Source: Acinetobacter sp. A2
Lineage (GTDB): Bacteria; Pseudomonadota; Gammaproteobacteria; Pseudomonadales; Moraxellaceae
NCBI RefSeq assembly: GCF_012371325.1
Contig: NZ_JAAZQX010000003.1
Location: forward strand, 37,895-101,894
Direction: 5' to 3'
DNA length: 64,000 bases
The notes below the pieces were generated by a model that searched no databases, was not told the origin of the DNA, and worked only from the letters and a program-made list of their open reading frames with translations. Position numbers and translations under genes: made by a program. Each line of letters starts with the position of its first letter. Positions within the stretch are counted from its first letter, which is position 1. Below are positions 29,229 to 37,769 of this stretch, piece by piece.

Positions 29229-30035
29229 ATGGCAAAACGAGAAAATTTAGAACATAAAGTGGTGTGGATTACAGGCGCATCTTCAGGAATTGGTAAGGCA
29301 CTGGCCAAAGAATGTGCTTTACAGGGTGCGCAAGTCATTTTAACAGCACGCCGTTATGAAGAGTTGGAAAAAGTACGTGTGAGTTTATTAAACCCTGAAC
29401 GCCATCTTTCAGTCTGTGCAGACATCACCAATGAAAGTCAGGTTTTGCATGCTTATGAGCAAGTTTTGGCACGTAAAGGGCGGATTGACTGGTTAATTAA
29501 TAACGCAGGTTTAAGTCAGCGTGCCTTAATTGCAGATACCACCATGCAAACCGAACGCACCATTATGGAAGTCGATTATTTTTCACAAGTATTTCTGACC
29601 AAAACAGTCTTGCCGACCTTTTTACAGCAAAAACACGGGCGCATTATTTTTGTATCTAGTGTTGCGGCATTATTAGGTACTCAATATCGTGCTTCCTATT
29701 CAGCAGCGAAAAGTGCCATTCACATGTGGGCCAACAGTTTACGTGCCGAAGTGGCAGAGCAGGGGGTACAGGTCTCGGTGATTTTCCCAGGCTTTGTGAA
29801 CACCAATGTATCTTTTAATGCGCTTAATGGTGAAGGCAAGCCACAAGGGCATCAAGATGAAGCCATTGAAAATGGTTTAGATGCAGATGAATTTGCCAAA
29901 ACCACAGTAAAAGCCTTGATGGCAGGGGAAGAATATATTGTAGTGGGTGGTGCTAAAGAAAAGCTGGGTGTATTGGTGTCTCGATTATCACCAAGCGCTT
30001 TATATAAAATGATACGTAAGACTAAGGTCAAGTGA
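29229..30035 (+). CDS. Short-chain dehydrogenase/reductase
   Basis: The 268-residue SDR has the TGASSGIG nucleotide motif (near residue 16), NNAGLSQ, and the catalytic Ser with YSAAK (ASYSAAKSAIH). The fold suggests an NADP-dependent reductase of the DHRS7-like type, acting on a lipid-like or ketone substrate; the exact substrate is unknown. It is second in a probable two-gene unit with the hypothetical protein at 28518 and is closed by a strong palindromic terminator. Confidence 0.88.
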   Translation: MAKRENLEHKVVWITGASSGIGKALAKECALQGAQVILTARRYEELEKVRVSLLNPERHLSVCADITNESQVLHAYEQVLARKGRIDWLINNAGLSQRALIADTTMQTERTIMEVDYFSQVFLTKTVLPTFLQQKHGRIIFVSSVAALLGTQYRASYSAAKSAIHMWANSLRAEVAEQGVQVSVIFPGFVNTNVSFNALNGEGKPQGHQDEAIENGLDADEFAKTTVKALMAGEEYIVVGGAKEKLGVLVSRLSPSALYKMIRKTKVK

Positions 30036-30047
30036 GTTAAAGGCTCT

Positions 30048-30075
30048 CAGTATCATCATCTAGATGATGATACTG
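30048..30075 (+). terminator. Perfect 28-bp palindromic terminator after the SDR
   Basis: CAGTATCATCATC and its exact reverse complement meet around TA and are followed by TTTTC. It lies between convergent genes and probably stops both. Confidence 0.9.
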
Positions 30076-30083
30076 TTTTCATT

Positions 30084-30542
30084 TTAGTGTGCATGAGGAA
30101 GTGTGGTGGAAGAATGAATCGCCGTGCCATAAGCAAAGACTTCGACCATGCCGCCTTGCATCCCTAATTCTGTGGTACTTAAACGCAGTCCCATAATTTG
30201 AGTTGCACCTACTTTTTCAGCTTCAAGTTTTAAGCGCACCACTGCTTCACGACGTGCACGCTCAACAATGCTTTCATAACTGGTTAAACGACCACCAAAA
30301 AAATTCTGGATGTTGGCAATCACAAACTTAAAATAATCATGTGAAATCACCACATTACTGTGTACTAATTGTCCCGTCTGGGTGCTAGTTTGAAAACGGT
30401 TGTTATCTACCCGAATATAGCTTAAGCGCTGTTCTTGCTCTGCCAAATATTTGAAATGTTTGCGCTCATTATGTCGACCAAAGCCAAAACCAACAGCAAA
30501 CAAAACAGCAAAGACAATAATTTGTAGAATTAAATTATCCAT
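30084..30542 (-). CDS. YbjQ-family (DUF74) protein with N-terminal membrane helix
   Basis: The 152-residue protein has one N-terminal helix (NLILQIIVFAVLFAVGFGFG) and a cytoplasmic YbjQ domain: YIRVDNNRFQTS, ESIVERARREAVVRLKLEAEKVGATQIMGLRLST, and a final VEVFAYGTAI strand. YbjQ proteins form pentamers and are annotated as putative heavy-metal-binding; a biochemical role is not settled. It follows a second YbjQ gene by 31 bases on the same strand, so a duplicated pair is present, one membrane-anchored and one soluble. Confidence 0.85.
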   Translation of the reverse strand: MDNLILQIIVFAVLFAVGFGFGRHNERKHFKYLAEQEQRLSYIRVDNNRFQTSTQTGQLVHSNVVISHDYFKFVIANIQNFFGGRLTSYESIVERARREAVVRLKLEAEKVGATQIMGLRLSTTELGMQGGMVEVFAYGTAIHSSTTLPHAH

Positions 30543-30573
30543 GTGGTGTTATCCCCATCAAATCACCCCAGTC

Positions 30574-30930
30574 TTAATTTTGCACAGGGAAAGGGTCTGG
30601 AAGTTTAGGGATGTCAGCTTCAACTACAACCGCAGTGCCGTAAACGAACAGTTCCGAAGCACCTTGCGCAATATTGGATGTAGAAAAACGTATTCCGACG
30701 ATGGCATTTGCACCTAAACCACGTGCTTTTTCAATCATACGGTTCATGGCTTCTTGACGGGACTCTTCTAAAAGTTCGGTATAGGCAGTTAATTCACCGC
30801 CTACAATATTTTTGAGTCCAGCCAATAAGTCACGCCCAACGTGTTTACTGCGCACAGTGCTGCCATATACCACATCAATTTGGCGGGAAATGCGATGCCC
30901 CGGAACAGATTCAAGATTGCTGAGTAACAT
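30574..30930 (-). CDS. YbjQ-family (DUF74) protein, soluble copy
   Basis: The 118-residue protein (ATG at 30930, MLLSNLESVPGHRISRQIDV) has the full YbjQ signature: YGSTVRSKHVGRDLLAGLKNIVGGELTAY, ARGLGANAIVGIRFST and FVYGTAVVVE. A longer frame reaching 31050 crosses the adeK terminator and has no YbjQ homology. No strong ribosome site is seen. It is upstream of the membrane-anchored copy, and both may be co-transcribed. Confidence 0.87.
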   Translation of the reverse strand: MLLSNLESVPGHRISRQIDVVYGSTVRSKHVGRDLLAGLKNIVGGELTAYTELLEESRQEAMNRMIEKARGLGANAIVGIRFSTSNIAQGASELFVYGTAVVVEADIPKLPDPFPVQN

Positions 30931-30992
30931 ATTTTTTTGAGTGAAGAGAAACGAATCTACTGAAGATATGGAATGTACCTCAAAAAAGCAAT

Positions 30993-31015
30993 AAAAAAGC
31001 CCACCGAAGTGAGCT
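30993..31015 (-). terminator. Terminator of pap2-adeIJK
   Basis: On the minus strand AGCTCAC and GTGGGCT (one G-U pair) close a TTCG tetraloop and are followed by TTTTTT, about 60 bases after the adeK stop. Confidence 0.93.
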
Positions 31016-31074
31016 GATTTAGGTCTTTGTAAATGGTGTGGTTTCACCATCTAATTATGTTTTGCTGTACTAAA

Positions 31075-32520
31075 TTACTGCGCTTTCCGCTCAGCCGATG
31101 ATGCAGGTTGTAAAGTTGCATCTGAAGTATTGGCTTTTACACCGCCACCTAAAGATTTGTACAACTCGACCTGATTGTTCAGATTGGCTTGCTCAAGTAG
31201 CAACAAACCTTGCTCTGCGGCATAAGCGGTACGTTGAGCGTCTAACACGGTTAAGTAGCTGTCAATCCCTGCACGGAAACGTGCATTAGAAAGCTTATAA
31301 GTCGTGTTGGTTGCTTCAACCAAGCGTTTTTGAGCAGCTAAACGGTCCCCAATATTTTGACGAACTGCCAAGGCATCATTCACTTCACGGAATGCAGACT
31401 GAATTGACTTTTCATAATCTGCCAAAGCAATTTGCTGATCGGTTTCTGAAATTTTGATGTTGGCTTGGCGTGTACCCCAATCGAAAATTGGCAGGTCTAG
31501 ACTTGGGCCAACTGCCCACACAAAGCTGCCCGATTTAAACAAATCACTTAAATCTGTTGACGCATATCCAGCATTGCCTGTTAGGCTGATGCTTGGAAAT
31601 AAACGTGCTTTGGCCGCACCAATGTTAGCTCCTGCAGCAGACAGTCGGTACTCGGCAGTACGGATGTCGGGACGGTTGGTCAGCAAGTCACTTGGTAAGC
31701 CTGCACCCATTGCATTGTTTTTCGTAATGCGGGTAACACGCTGTGCAGGTAGCAAAGTGTTTGGAACAGGTTCACCCACCAGCAAGTTCAACAAGTTTTG
31801 TGCTTGGGCAACTTGGGTTTTGTAGTTAGCAACATCATTACGTGCCGTTTCTACAGAAATTTGCGCCTGACGCACAGGCAGCTCGCTATCAATACCAACA
31901 TCAAAACGCTTTTTGTTCAGATTGTAAGATTCAAGCTGCGTTTTTAACGTCTGATCTGCCAGTTTTAAATTGGCATTGGCAAAAGAGTAGTTCAGCCATG
32001 CTTGTGCAACCTGACCAATCAGGGCAATTTGCGTGGCATCACGTGAGCTTTGAGTTGCCAAGAAGTTATCTAAGGCATTATCTTTTAGGCTGCGTACACG
32101 ACCCCAAAAATCTAGCTCATAGGCAGTAACACCTAAGCCGACGTTATAACGGGTATGTGTACCTAATCCATTGCCCTGATCTTGACGTAGTACGCCACCG
32201 CTAGCACCAATGGTAGGCAATTGGTTGTTTTCTGTAATTTGATAAGCTTGCTGCGCACGCTGGATGTTCAGGGTTGCAGTGCGCAAATCACGGTTATTGT
32301 TCAGTGCCATATCCAGCACTTGCAATAAGCGCTGGTCGGCAAAGAAATCTTTATAGCCTTGTTCGGCAACCGATGTACCCGTTGCTGTTGCTGTATAGCT
32401 GCTCGGAATACTCGCCTGAGCGACGGGCTCTGGCCCACGCATGCTTTGACAGGCTGTCAAAGCAAGCGCAAGGGCAGAAACCGCAATGCCACGGCCTGTA
32501 AGAGACCATAAGTTTTGCAT
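31075..32520 (-). CDS. adeK: RND pump outer-membrane factor AdeK
   Basis: The 481-residue lipoprotein (start [15 protein letters not shown]) has a lipobox ending LALTAC and the duplicated TolC/OprM fold with long helices. It forms the outer-membrane exit duct for AdeIJ. The protein is very like A. baumannii AdeK (about 484 residues). Its ATG shares one base with the adeJ stop (TGATG at 32522-32518), so translation is coupled. It is the last gene of the operon. Confidence 0.93.
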   Translation of the reverse strand: MQNLWSLTGRGIAVSALALALTACQSMRGPEPVAQASIPSSYTATATGTSVAEQGYKDFFADQRLLQVLDMALNNNRDLRTATLNIQRAQQAYQITENNQLPTIGASGGVLRQDQGNGLGTHTRYNVGLGVTAYELDFWGRVRSLKDNALDNFLATQSSRDATQIALIGQVAQAWLNYSFANANLKLADQTLKTQLESYNLNKKRFDVGIDSELPVRQAQISVETARNDVANYKTQVAQAQNLLNLLVGEPVPNTLLPAQRVTRITKNNAMGAGLPSDLLTNRPDIRTAEYRLSAAGANIGAAKARLFPSISLTGNAGYASTDLSDLFKSGSFVWAVGPSLDLPIFDWGTRQANIKISETDQQIALADYEKSIQSAFREVNDALAVRQNIGDRLAAQKRLVEATNTTYKLSNARFRAGIDSYLTVLDAQRTAYAAEQGLLLLEQANLNNQVELYKSLGGGVKANTSDATLQPASSAERKAQ

Positions 32521-35500
32521 CACGATACATGCTCCTGTTGATTTTGTTGTTTTGGTTTGTATTTAAAGATACTTCTGATCCAAACGTAGAACACTGGAAT
32601 AAAGAAGATCCCTAACAAGGTTGAGCTAATTACACCGCCCAAGACTCCATAACCGACTGAATGTTGGCTACCTGCACCTGCACCAGATGAAAGAGCAAGT
32701 GGCAATACACCAAAACCGAAGGCAAGGGTGGTCATAATAATTGGACGTAAACGCATTTTTGCAGCATGCAAAGTGGCTTCAAATAGGTCTTCACCTTTTT
32801 CTTGTAGCTCTTTGGCAAATTCTACAATCAAAATGGCGTTTTTCGCAGACAAACCAATCACAGCAATAATTGCCACTTGGAAGTAAATGTTATTGGATAG
32901 GTTCGGGTTCTTGAACAAGATCATGCCCCCAAAGGTGAGCAATAATGCCCCGACAATCCCTAACGGTACGACCAAGAGTACTGAGAATGGAATAGACCAG
33001 CTTTCATACAAGGCTGCCAAACACAGGAATACAATCAGTAAAGACAACGCATACAAGAACGGTGCTTGGTCGCCCGATTCACGTTCTTCTAGCGATAGGC
33101 CTGTCCATTCATAGTCAAAGCCATTTAAGCCCATAGACGGTAATTTAGCGACAATTTCTTCCATGGCTTGCATTGCTTCACCTGAGCTGACGCCCGGAGC
33201 AGGTGCACCCTGAATGTTCTTGGCAGATACGCCGTTATAGCGTTCTAAGCGCGGCGAACCATAAGTCCACTCACCTGTTGCAAAGGCAGAGAACGGTACC
33301 ATTTCACCACGGTTATTGCGCACATACCACTTGTTTAGGTCTTCAGGCATCATGCGTGAGTCTGATTCAGCTTGAACATAAACTTTTTTCACACGACCAC
33401 GGTCAATAAAGTCATTGATGTACGAACCACCCCAAGCCATGCCCATCGTGCTGTTGATTTCAGCAATGCTGACACCTGCTGCACCTGCTTGCGCCTGATC
33501 AATCAGAATACGGTACTGTGGTGTATCTTCCTGACCATTTGGACGTACGCCTATTAAGCGAGGGTCTTTGGCTGCTTCACCCAAGACAATGTTACGTGCC
33601 ATGGTGAGTTTTTCGTGACCATTACCTGCAGCATCTTTCAGCTGTAAGTTAAAGCCTGCACTCACACCCAATTCAGGCATTGCTGGCAGCTGTAATGGCA
33701 TGATGTAGGTCGCATCTTTCACAATCATGTTCAGCGCCATACCACGTTGAATAATGGCACCCACTTGTGATTCTGGACTTGTACGTTCACTCCAGTCTTT
33801 TAACTTAATGAATGCCATACCAGCGTTCTGACCAACACCCGAGAACGAGAAGCCAGAAACACTAAACACCGACTGCACATGCTCTTTTTCATTTTCTCTG
33901 AAGAAGTTAGTCATGCTGGTCATCGTGGCATCAGTACGTTCCAAAGTCGCATTTGGTGGGAGTTGCACCAGTGTCATCACCACACCCTGATCTTCATCAG
34001 GTAAGAACGATGATGGAAGTTTCTGGAACAACAACACAATAATACCCAACACCACTGCATATAAAATTCCTGAGAAAATTTTGCTGTGGGTCATACGGTC
34101 TACACCGCCTTGATATTTGACTGAAATCTTGTCAAAGCTGCGGTTAAACCAACGGAAGAAACGGGCAAATACGCCGTTGCTTTCAGGTTTGTTTGGATCA
34201 TGCTGTTTGAGAATGGTGGCACACAGGGCAGGGGTAAAGGTCAAGGCAACAACCAGTGACAGCACCATGGCAGTCACAAGGGTGATTGAGAATTGACGAT
34301 AAATAACCCCTGTTGTTCCACCAAAGAATGCCATTGGAATGAACACCGCAGACAGTACTGAGGTAATCCCGACCAGTGCACCTGAAATCTGTTTCATGGA
34401 CTTTTCAGTCGCAGCCACAGGATCAAGATGTTCTTCCACCATGACACGTTCTACGTTTTCCACTACAACAATCGCATCATCGACCAGAAGACCGATGGCG
34501 AGTACCATGGCAAACATGGTGAGGGTGTTGATGGAGAAACCAAACATATTGATCACGGCAAAAGTACCGAGAACCACCACAGGCACAGCCATGGTTGGAA
34601 TAATGGTGGCGCGCCAGTTCTGTAAGAACAGGAACATCACAATAAATACCAAGATGATTGCTTCAATCAGCGTTTTAACCACACTCTTGATTGAAAGTTC
34701 AATAAATGGCGTGGTATCAAACGCCAATTCATCCTTTAAACCCGCAGGGTAGTTTGGACGTAATTGTTTTAAGCGTTCTTCTACAGCAGCAGCGGTATCT
34801 AGCGCGTTGGCACCAGTAGACAATTTAATTGCCACACCACCAGCAGGTTTACCGTTGTATTTAGAAATAAACTGATAGTTGTCTGCACCAAGTTCAATAC
34901 GTGCTACATCACCCAAGCGAACTTGAGCACCTGAAGCGGTATTTTTGAGGAAAATATTGCTAAATTGTTCAGGTGTTTGTAGCAAGCTTTGTGCAGTAAC
35001 CGTTGCGTTCAACGCCTGACCTTGAACAGATGGTGCACCACCCAATTGACCTACAGCTACCTGAGCGTTTTGGGTACGAATGGCTTGTGCAATATCACTT
35101 GGTGTAACTTGCAAGCTTGCCATTTTGGCTGGATCCATCCAAATACGCATGGCGTATGAGCCACCAAATACTTGTACTTCACCCACACCTGCAACACGGC
35201 TAAGCGGTTCAGAAATGTTGGAGTTGACATAGTCTTTAATGTCATCTGCAGAAAGGCTTTCATCTGGCGAATAGAAGGCTAAAACCTGTAAGAAGCTTGC
35301 ACCTGATTTGGTGACTTTCACCCCTTGACGTTGTACGTCATCTGGTAATAAAGCCGTTGCAGATTGTAGCTTGTTCTGTACTTGAACCTGTGCAATATCA
35401 GGGTCAATCCCTTGCTCAAAGTTCAAGGTGATTGATGCAGAACCATTCCCCGCACTGTTCGATGAAATGTAGCGCAGACCATCTAAACCATTCATTTGCT

Positions 35501-35699
35501 GCTCAATAATTTGAGTCACTGTATTTTCAACAGTTTCAGCAGATGCACCCGGATAAGTCGCAGCAATGGTGACCGTTGGCGGTGCAATGGTCGGATATTG
35601 GGCAATTGGCATGTTGGTGAGGGTAATAATCCCCGCCAGCATGATCACCAATGAAATCACCCACGCAAAAATGGGGCGATGAATAAAAAAGTGTGCCAT
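32520..35699 (-). CDS. adeJ: RND multidrug efflux transporter AdeJ
   Basis: The 1059-residue inner-membrane pump has 12 membrane helices and two large periplasmic loops. Visible HAE-1 features are [20 protein letters not shown] at the start, the proton-relay segment [20 protein letters not shown] with the paired aspartates in helix 4, and [14 protein letters not shown] near the end. With AdeI and AdeK it exports beta-lactams, tetracyclines, fluoroquinolones and other amphiphiles using the proton gradient. It is 13 bases downstream of adeI and overlaps adeK. Confidence 0.95.
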   Translation of the reverse strand: MAHFFIHRPIFAWVISLVIMLAGIITLTNMPIAQYPTIAPPTVTIAATYPGASAETVENTVTQIIEQQMNGLDGLRYISSNSAGNGSASITLNFEQGIDPDIAQVQVQNKLQSATALLPDDVQRQGVKVTKSGASFLQVLAFYSPDESLSADDIKDYVNSNISEPLSRVAGVGEVQVFGGSYAMRIWMDPAKMASLQVTPSDIAQAIRTQNAQVAVGQLGGAPSVQGQALNATVTAQSLLQTPEQFSNIFLKNTASGAQVRLGDVARIELGADNYQFISKYNGKPAGGVAIKLSTGANALDTAAAVEERLKQLRPNYPAGLKDELAFDTTPFIELSIKSVVKTLIEAIILVFIVMFLFLQNWRATIIPTMAVPVVVLGTFAVINMFGFSINTLTMFAMVLAIGLLVDDAIVVVENVERVMVEEHLDPVAATEKSMKQISGALVGITSVLSAVFIPMAFFGGTTGVIYRQFSITLVTAMVLSLVVALTFTPALCATILKQHDPNKPESNGVFARFFRWFNRSFDKISVKYQGGVDRMTHSKIFSGILYAVVLGIIVLLFQKLPSSFLPDEDQGVVMTLVQLPPNATLERTDATMTSMTNFFRENEKEHVQSVFSVSGFSFSGVGQNAGMAFIKLKDWSERTSPESQVGAIIQRGMALNMIVKDATYIMPLQLPAMPELGVSAGFNLQLKDAAGNGHEKLTMARNIVLGEAAKDPRLIGVRPNGQEDTPQYRILIDQAQAGAAGVSIAEINSTMGMAWGGSYINDFIDRGRVKKVYVQAESDSRMMPEDLNKWYVRNNRGEMVPFSAFATGEWTYGSPRLERYNGVSAKNIQGAPAPGVSSGEAMQAMEEIVAKLPSMGLNGFDYEWTGLSLEERESGDQAPFLYALSLLIVFLCLAALYESWSIPFSVLLVVPLGIVGALLLTFGGMILFKNPNLSNNIYFQVAIIAVIGLSAKNAILIVEFAKELQEKGEDLFEATLHAAKMRLRPIIMTTLAFGFGVLPLALSSGAGAGSQHSVGYGVLGGVISSTLLGIFFIPVFYVWIRSIFKYKPKQQNQQEHVS

Positions 35700-35712
35700 T
35701 GAAGTCTACCCC

Positions 35713-36981
35713 TTATGCATTTGAAGTAGCTTTTTGTTCAGTCGCTTGAGCTTCTGATGCTGGTGCTTGTTTTGCATCATCTGATTTTGCTGGTGCAGCA
35801 GGTGCACCTTGCGGGGCAGCGCCTTGAGGTTGATACGGTTTAGCCACAACTTGCTGTTCAGGTTTTACTTTGGCAATCCCTTCAACAATGACTTTATCGC
35901 CAGTTTGCAAACCTTCAGTCACAATCCAGTTGTTGCCTTGTGAGCCTACAGTAGTCACAGGACGAGGCTCAACCACTCCTTTTGCATTCACGAGCATCAC
36001 CATCGCCTGACCTGTTGGGGTGCGGCTAAGTGCAGCTTGTGGAATTAAAATCGCATTAGGAATAACACCTTGCACAATTTGTGCGGTGGCGAACATACCT
36101 GGCAATAATAAGTGGTTGGCATTTGGGAAAACCGCACGTAAGGTCACAGTACCTGTTTCAGGATTCACACTGGCATCAGAGAATGCTAAACGGCCTTCAA
36201 TCGGGTAATAGCTACCATCTTCAAGTTTTAATTTAACTTTAGTGTTGTTGCTGCTGTTAAGGCTACCCTGACTGAGTTGCTGACGTAAACGTAACAGTTC
36301 AGCACTAGACTGATTGATGTCTACATAAATTGGGTCTAAACGCTGAATGGTAACCAATGGCTCAGCTTGACTGGCAGTGACTAAAGCACCAGCCGTCACA
36401 GTAGAACGGTTCGTTTGCCCAGAAATAGGTGCACGTACAGTTGAATAGCCTAAGTTAATTTCAGCATTGCGCACTTCTGCCTGAGTTGCTGCAACGTCCG
36501 CTTCGGCAAGTTTTACTTGAGCCACAATATCGTCATATTCTTGTTTGGAAATGGCGTTGCTGCCCACCAATTGACGATAACGACCTTCTTTTACCCGTAG
36601 CACATTTAATTGTGCCTGTTGGCGGGTTAAAGCTGCACGTGCGCTGTCTAAAGAAGCACGATTGGTACGTGCGTCAATTTCATAAAGCGCTTGACCTTCA
36701 CGTACATAACTGCCTTCGGTAAATAAGCGTTTCAAAACGACGCCACTGGTTTGTGGGCGAACTTCTGAAATTTCAAAGGCAGTGGTACGACCAGACAATT
36801 CAACAGACTGCTCAACGCTTTGTGGTTGTGCCACAAGCACGCCAACCTCAGTCGGTGGCATTTGCTGGGCTGCACCTGCTTGCTGTGCATCTTTTGGATC
36901 TTTGCTACAACCCACAAGCGCTAAACTTGTGGCTAATGCGCAAGCAGTCAGGGCAGGTGCCCAAAGCTTTGCAGACATCAT
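35713..36981 (-). CDS. adeI: RND pump periplasmic adaptor AdeI
   Basis: The 422-residue membrane-fusion protein has a lipoprotein signal (MMSAKLWAPAL... ending LALVGC) and the usual barrel-sandwich, helical hairpin and beta-barrel order: VRPQTSGVVLKRLFTEGS (lipoyl half), coiled region about 95-175, ISGQTNRSTVTAGALV (second half), and a Pro/Ala-rich tail after 385. It bridges AdeJ and AdeK across the periplasm. A GAGGTG site precedes two consecutive ATGs. It begins 21 bases after pap2, so both probably share a transcript. Confidence 0.95.
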   Translation of the reverse strand: MMSAKLWAPALTACALATSLALVGCSKDPKDAQQAGAAQQMPPTEVGVLVAQPQSVEQSVELSGRTTAFEISEVRPQTSGVVLKRLFTEGSYVREGQALYEIDARTNRASLDSARAALTRQQAQLNVLRVKEGRYRQLVGSNAISKQEYDDIVAQVKLAEADVAATQAEVRNAEINLGYSTVRAPISGQTNRSTVTAGALVTASQAEPLVTIQRLDPIYVDINQSSAELLRLRQQLSQGSLNSSNNTKVKLKLEDGSYYPIEGRLAFSDASVNPETGTVTLRAVFPNANHLLLPGMFATAQIVQGVIPNAILIPQAALSRTPTGQAMVMLVNAKGVVEPRPVTTVGSQGNNWIVTEGLQTGDKVIVEGIAKVKPEQQVVAKPYQPQGAAPQGAPAAPAKSDDAKQAPASEAQATEQKATSNA

Positions 36982-37002
36982 TTTTTCACCTCAATTAGAT
37001 TT

Positions 37003-37620
37003 TTATCTAAACTTATGTATTGGTTTGCATTGCAGATATTTCGTGCAAAACAGATACCACAATGTGATCCAAATAAAACTTATGCTCCAACCGGAGAGGA
37101 CATCTGAAGGATAGTGCACTCCCAGATATACACGGGAAATACCCATCAGCACCATCCACAACGCTGCACATACGGTTAAAATTCTATGCGCTGGATGTTG
37201 CAAACTTAGGTAAATGACTAAACAGCCTAAGCTTGCGGCATAAAAGCTATGTGCACTAGGAAACGCTGCACCATAACTTTCTACCAAATGTAATGCTTCA
37301 GGCGGGCGTGGGCGGGCAATTACAGATTTGAGCAGCCACGCAATCGCTATACTTCCAAACAGTCCTACACTGATAAAAACAATTTTTGTGTATTTTTTAT
37401 ACCATGCCCAGTAGAAACACCATAGGCTGGATAAAAATAATACAAATGGCATGCCACCCAATACAGAAAGTAGCTGTGCCAATTGATTCAAATGTGCGGT
37501 GCGTTGTGTACTTAAAAACTCTACAAGTGCAAAATCGAACTGTTGCAAGCTTGCAATATTGAGTACTAACACACTGATAATAAATAGCAAACTACCGAGA
37601 TAAAGCAGTTTTTTAGGCAT
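37003..37620 (-). CDS. PAP2-family lipid phosphatase
   Basis: The 205-residue membrane protein has about five to six helices and the complete PAP2 catalytic triad motifs: KSVIARPRPP, PSAHSFYAASLG and SRVYLGVHYPSDVLSG. Such enzymes dephosphorylate lipid phosphates such as undecaprenyl pyrophosphate or phosphatidate at the periplasmic face. A GGAG site precedes the ATG. It is the first gene before adeIJK, with 21 bases between, so the pump and a lipid phosphatase appear co-transcribed under the operator at 37671. Confidence 0.9.
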   Translation of the reverse strand: MPKKLLYLGSLLFIISVLVLNIASLQQFDFALVEFLSTQRTAHLNQLAQLLSVLGGMPFVLFLSSLWCFYWAWYKKYTKIVFISVGLFGSIAIAWLLKSVIARPRPPEALHLVESYGAAFPSAHSFYAASLGCLVIYLSLQHPAHRILTVCAALWMVLMGISRVYLGVHYPSDVLSGWSISFIWITLWYLFCTKYLQCKPIHKFR

Positions 37621-37670
37621 GCTGAAATCTCCGAAAGTTTAACCGATTTGAGCACGGTTGATGAATGGAT

Positions 37671-37696
37671 TAAAGTGTACTAATCAGTACACTTTA
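37671..37696 (-). promoter_or_regulatory. Operator-like inverted repeat upstream of pap2-adeIJK
   Basis: TAAAGTGTACT and AGTACACTTTA are perfect 11-bp inverted arms with a 4-base AATC spacer. The site is 51-76 bases before the pap2 start and overlaps a candidate promoter. The size and symmetry are those of TetR-family operators. In A. baumannii adeIJK is repressed by the TetR-family regulator AdeN, which is not encoded in this window, so this is a strong candidate AdeN site. Confidence 0.75.
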
Positions 37697-37707
37697 TTTC
37701 AAGTCAA
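37679..37707 (-). promoter_or_regulatory. Candidate promoter of pap2-adeIJK
   Basis: On the minus strand TTGACT (37707-37702) is followed, 17 bases on, by ATTAGT (37684-37679), a weak -10. The inverted repeat covers the spacer and -10, so bound repressor would block RNA polymerase. Confidence 0.5.
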
Positions 37708-37769
37708 TGGAAATGAGAAGGATTTCTTTTTTTCCTGATTTGTGAGCAAGCCAGAAATCCGTACATTTT

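Noticed and set aside
34339..34752. 137-residue frame antisense to adeJ
   Set aside because: Low-complexity Thr/Ser/Met composition fully explained by the adeJ coding strand; no ribosome site.
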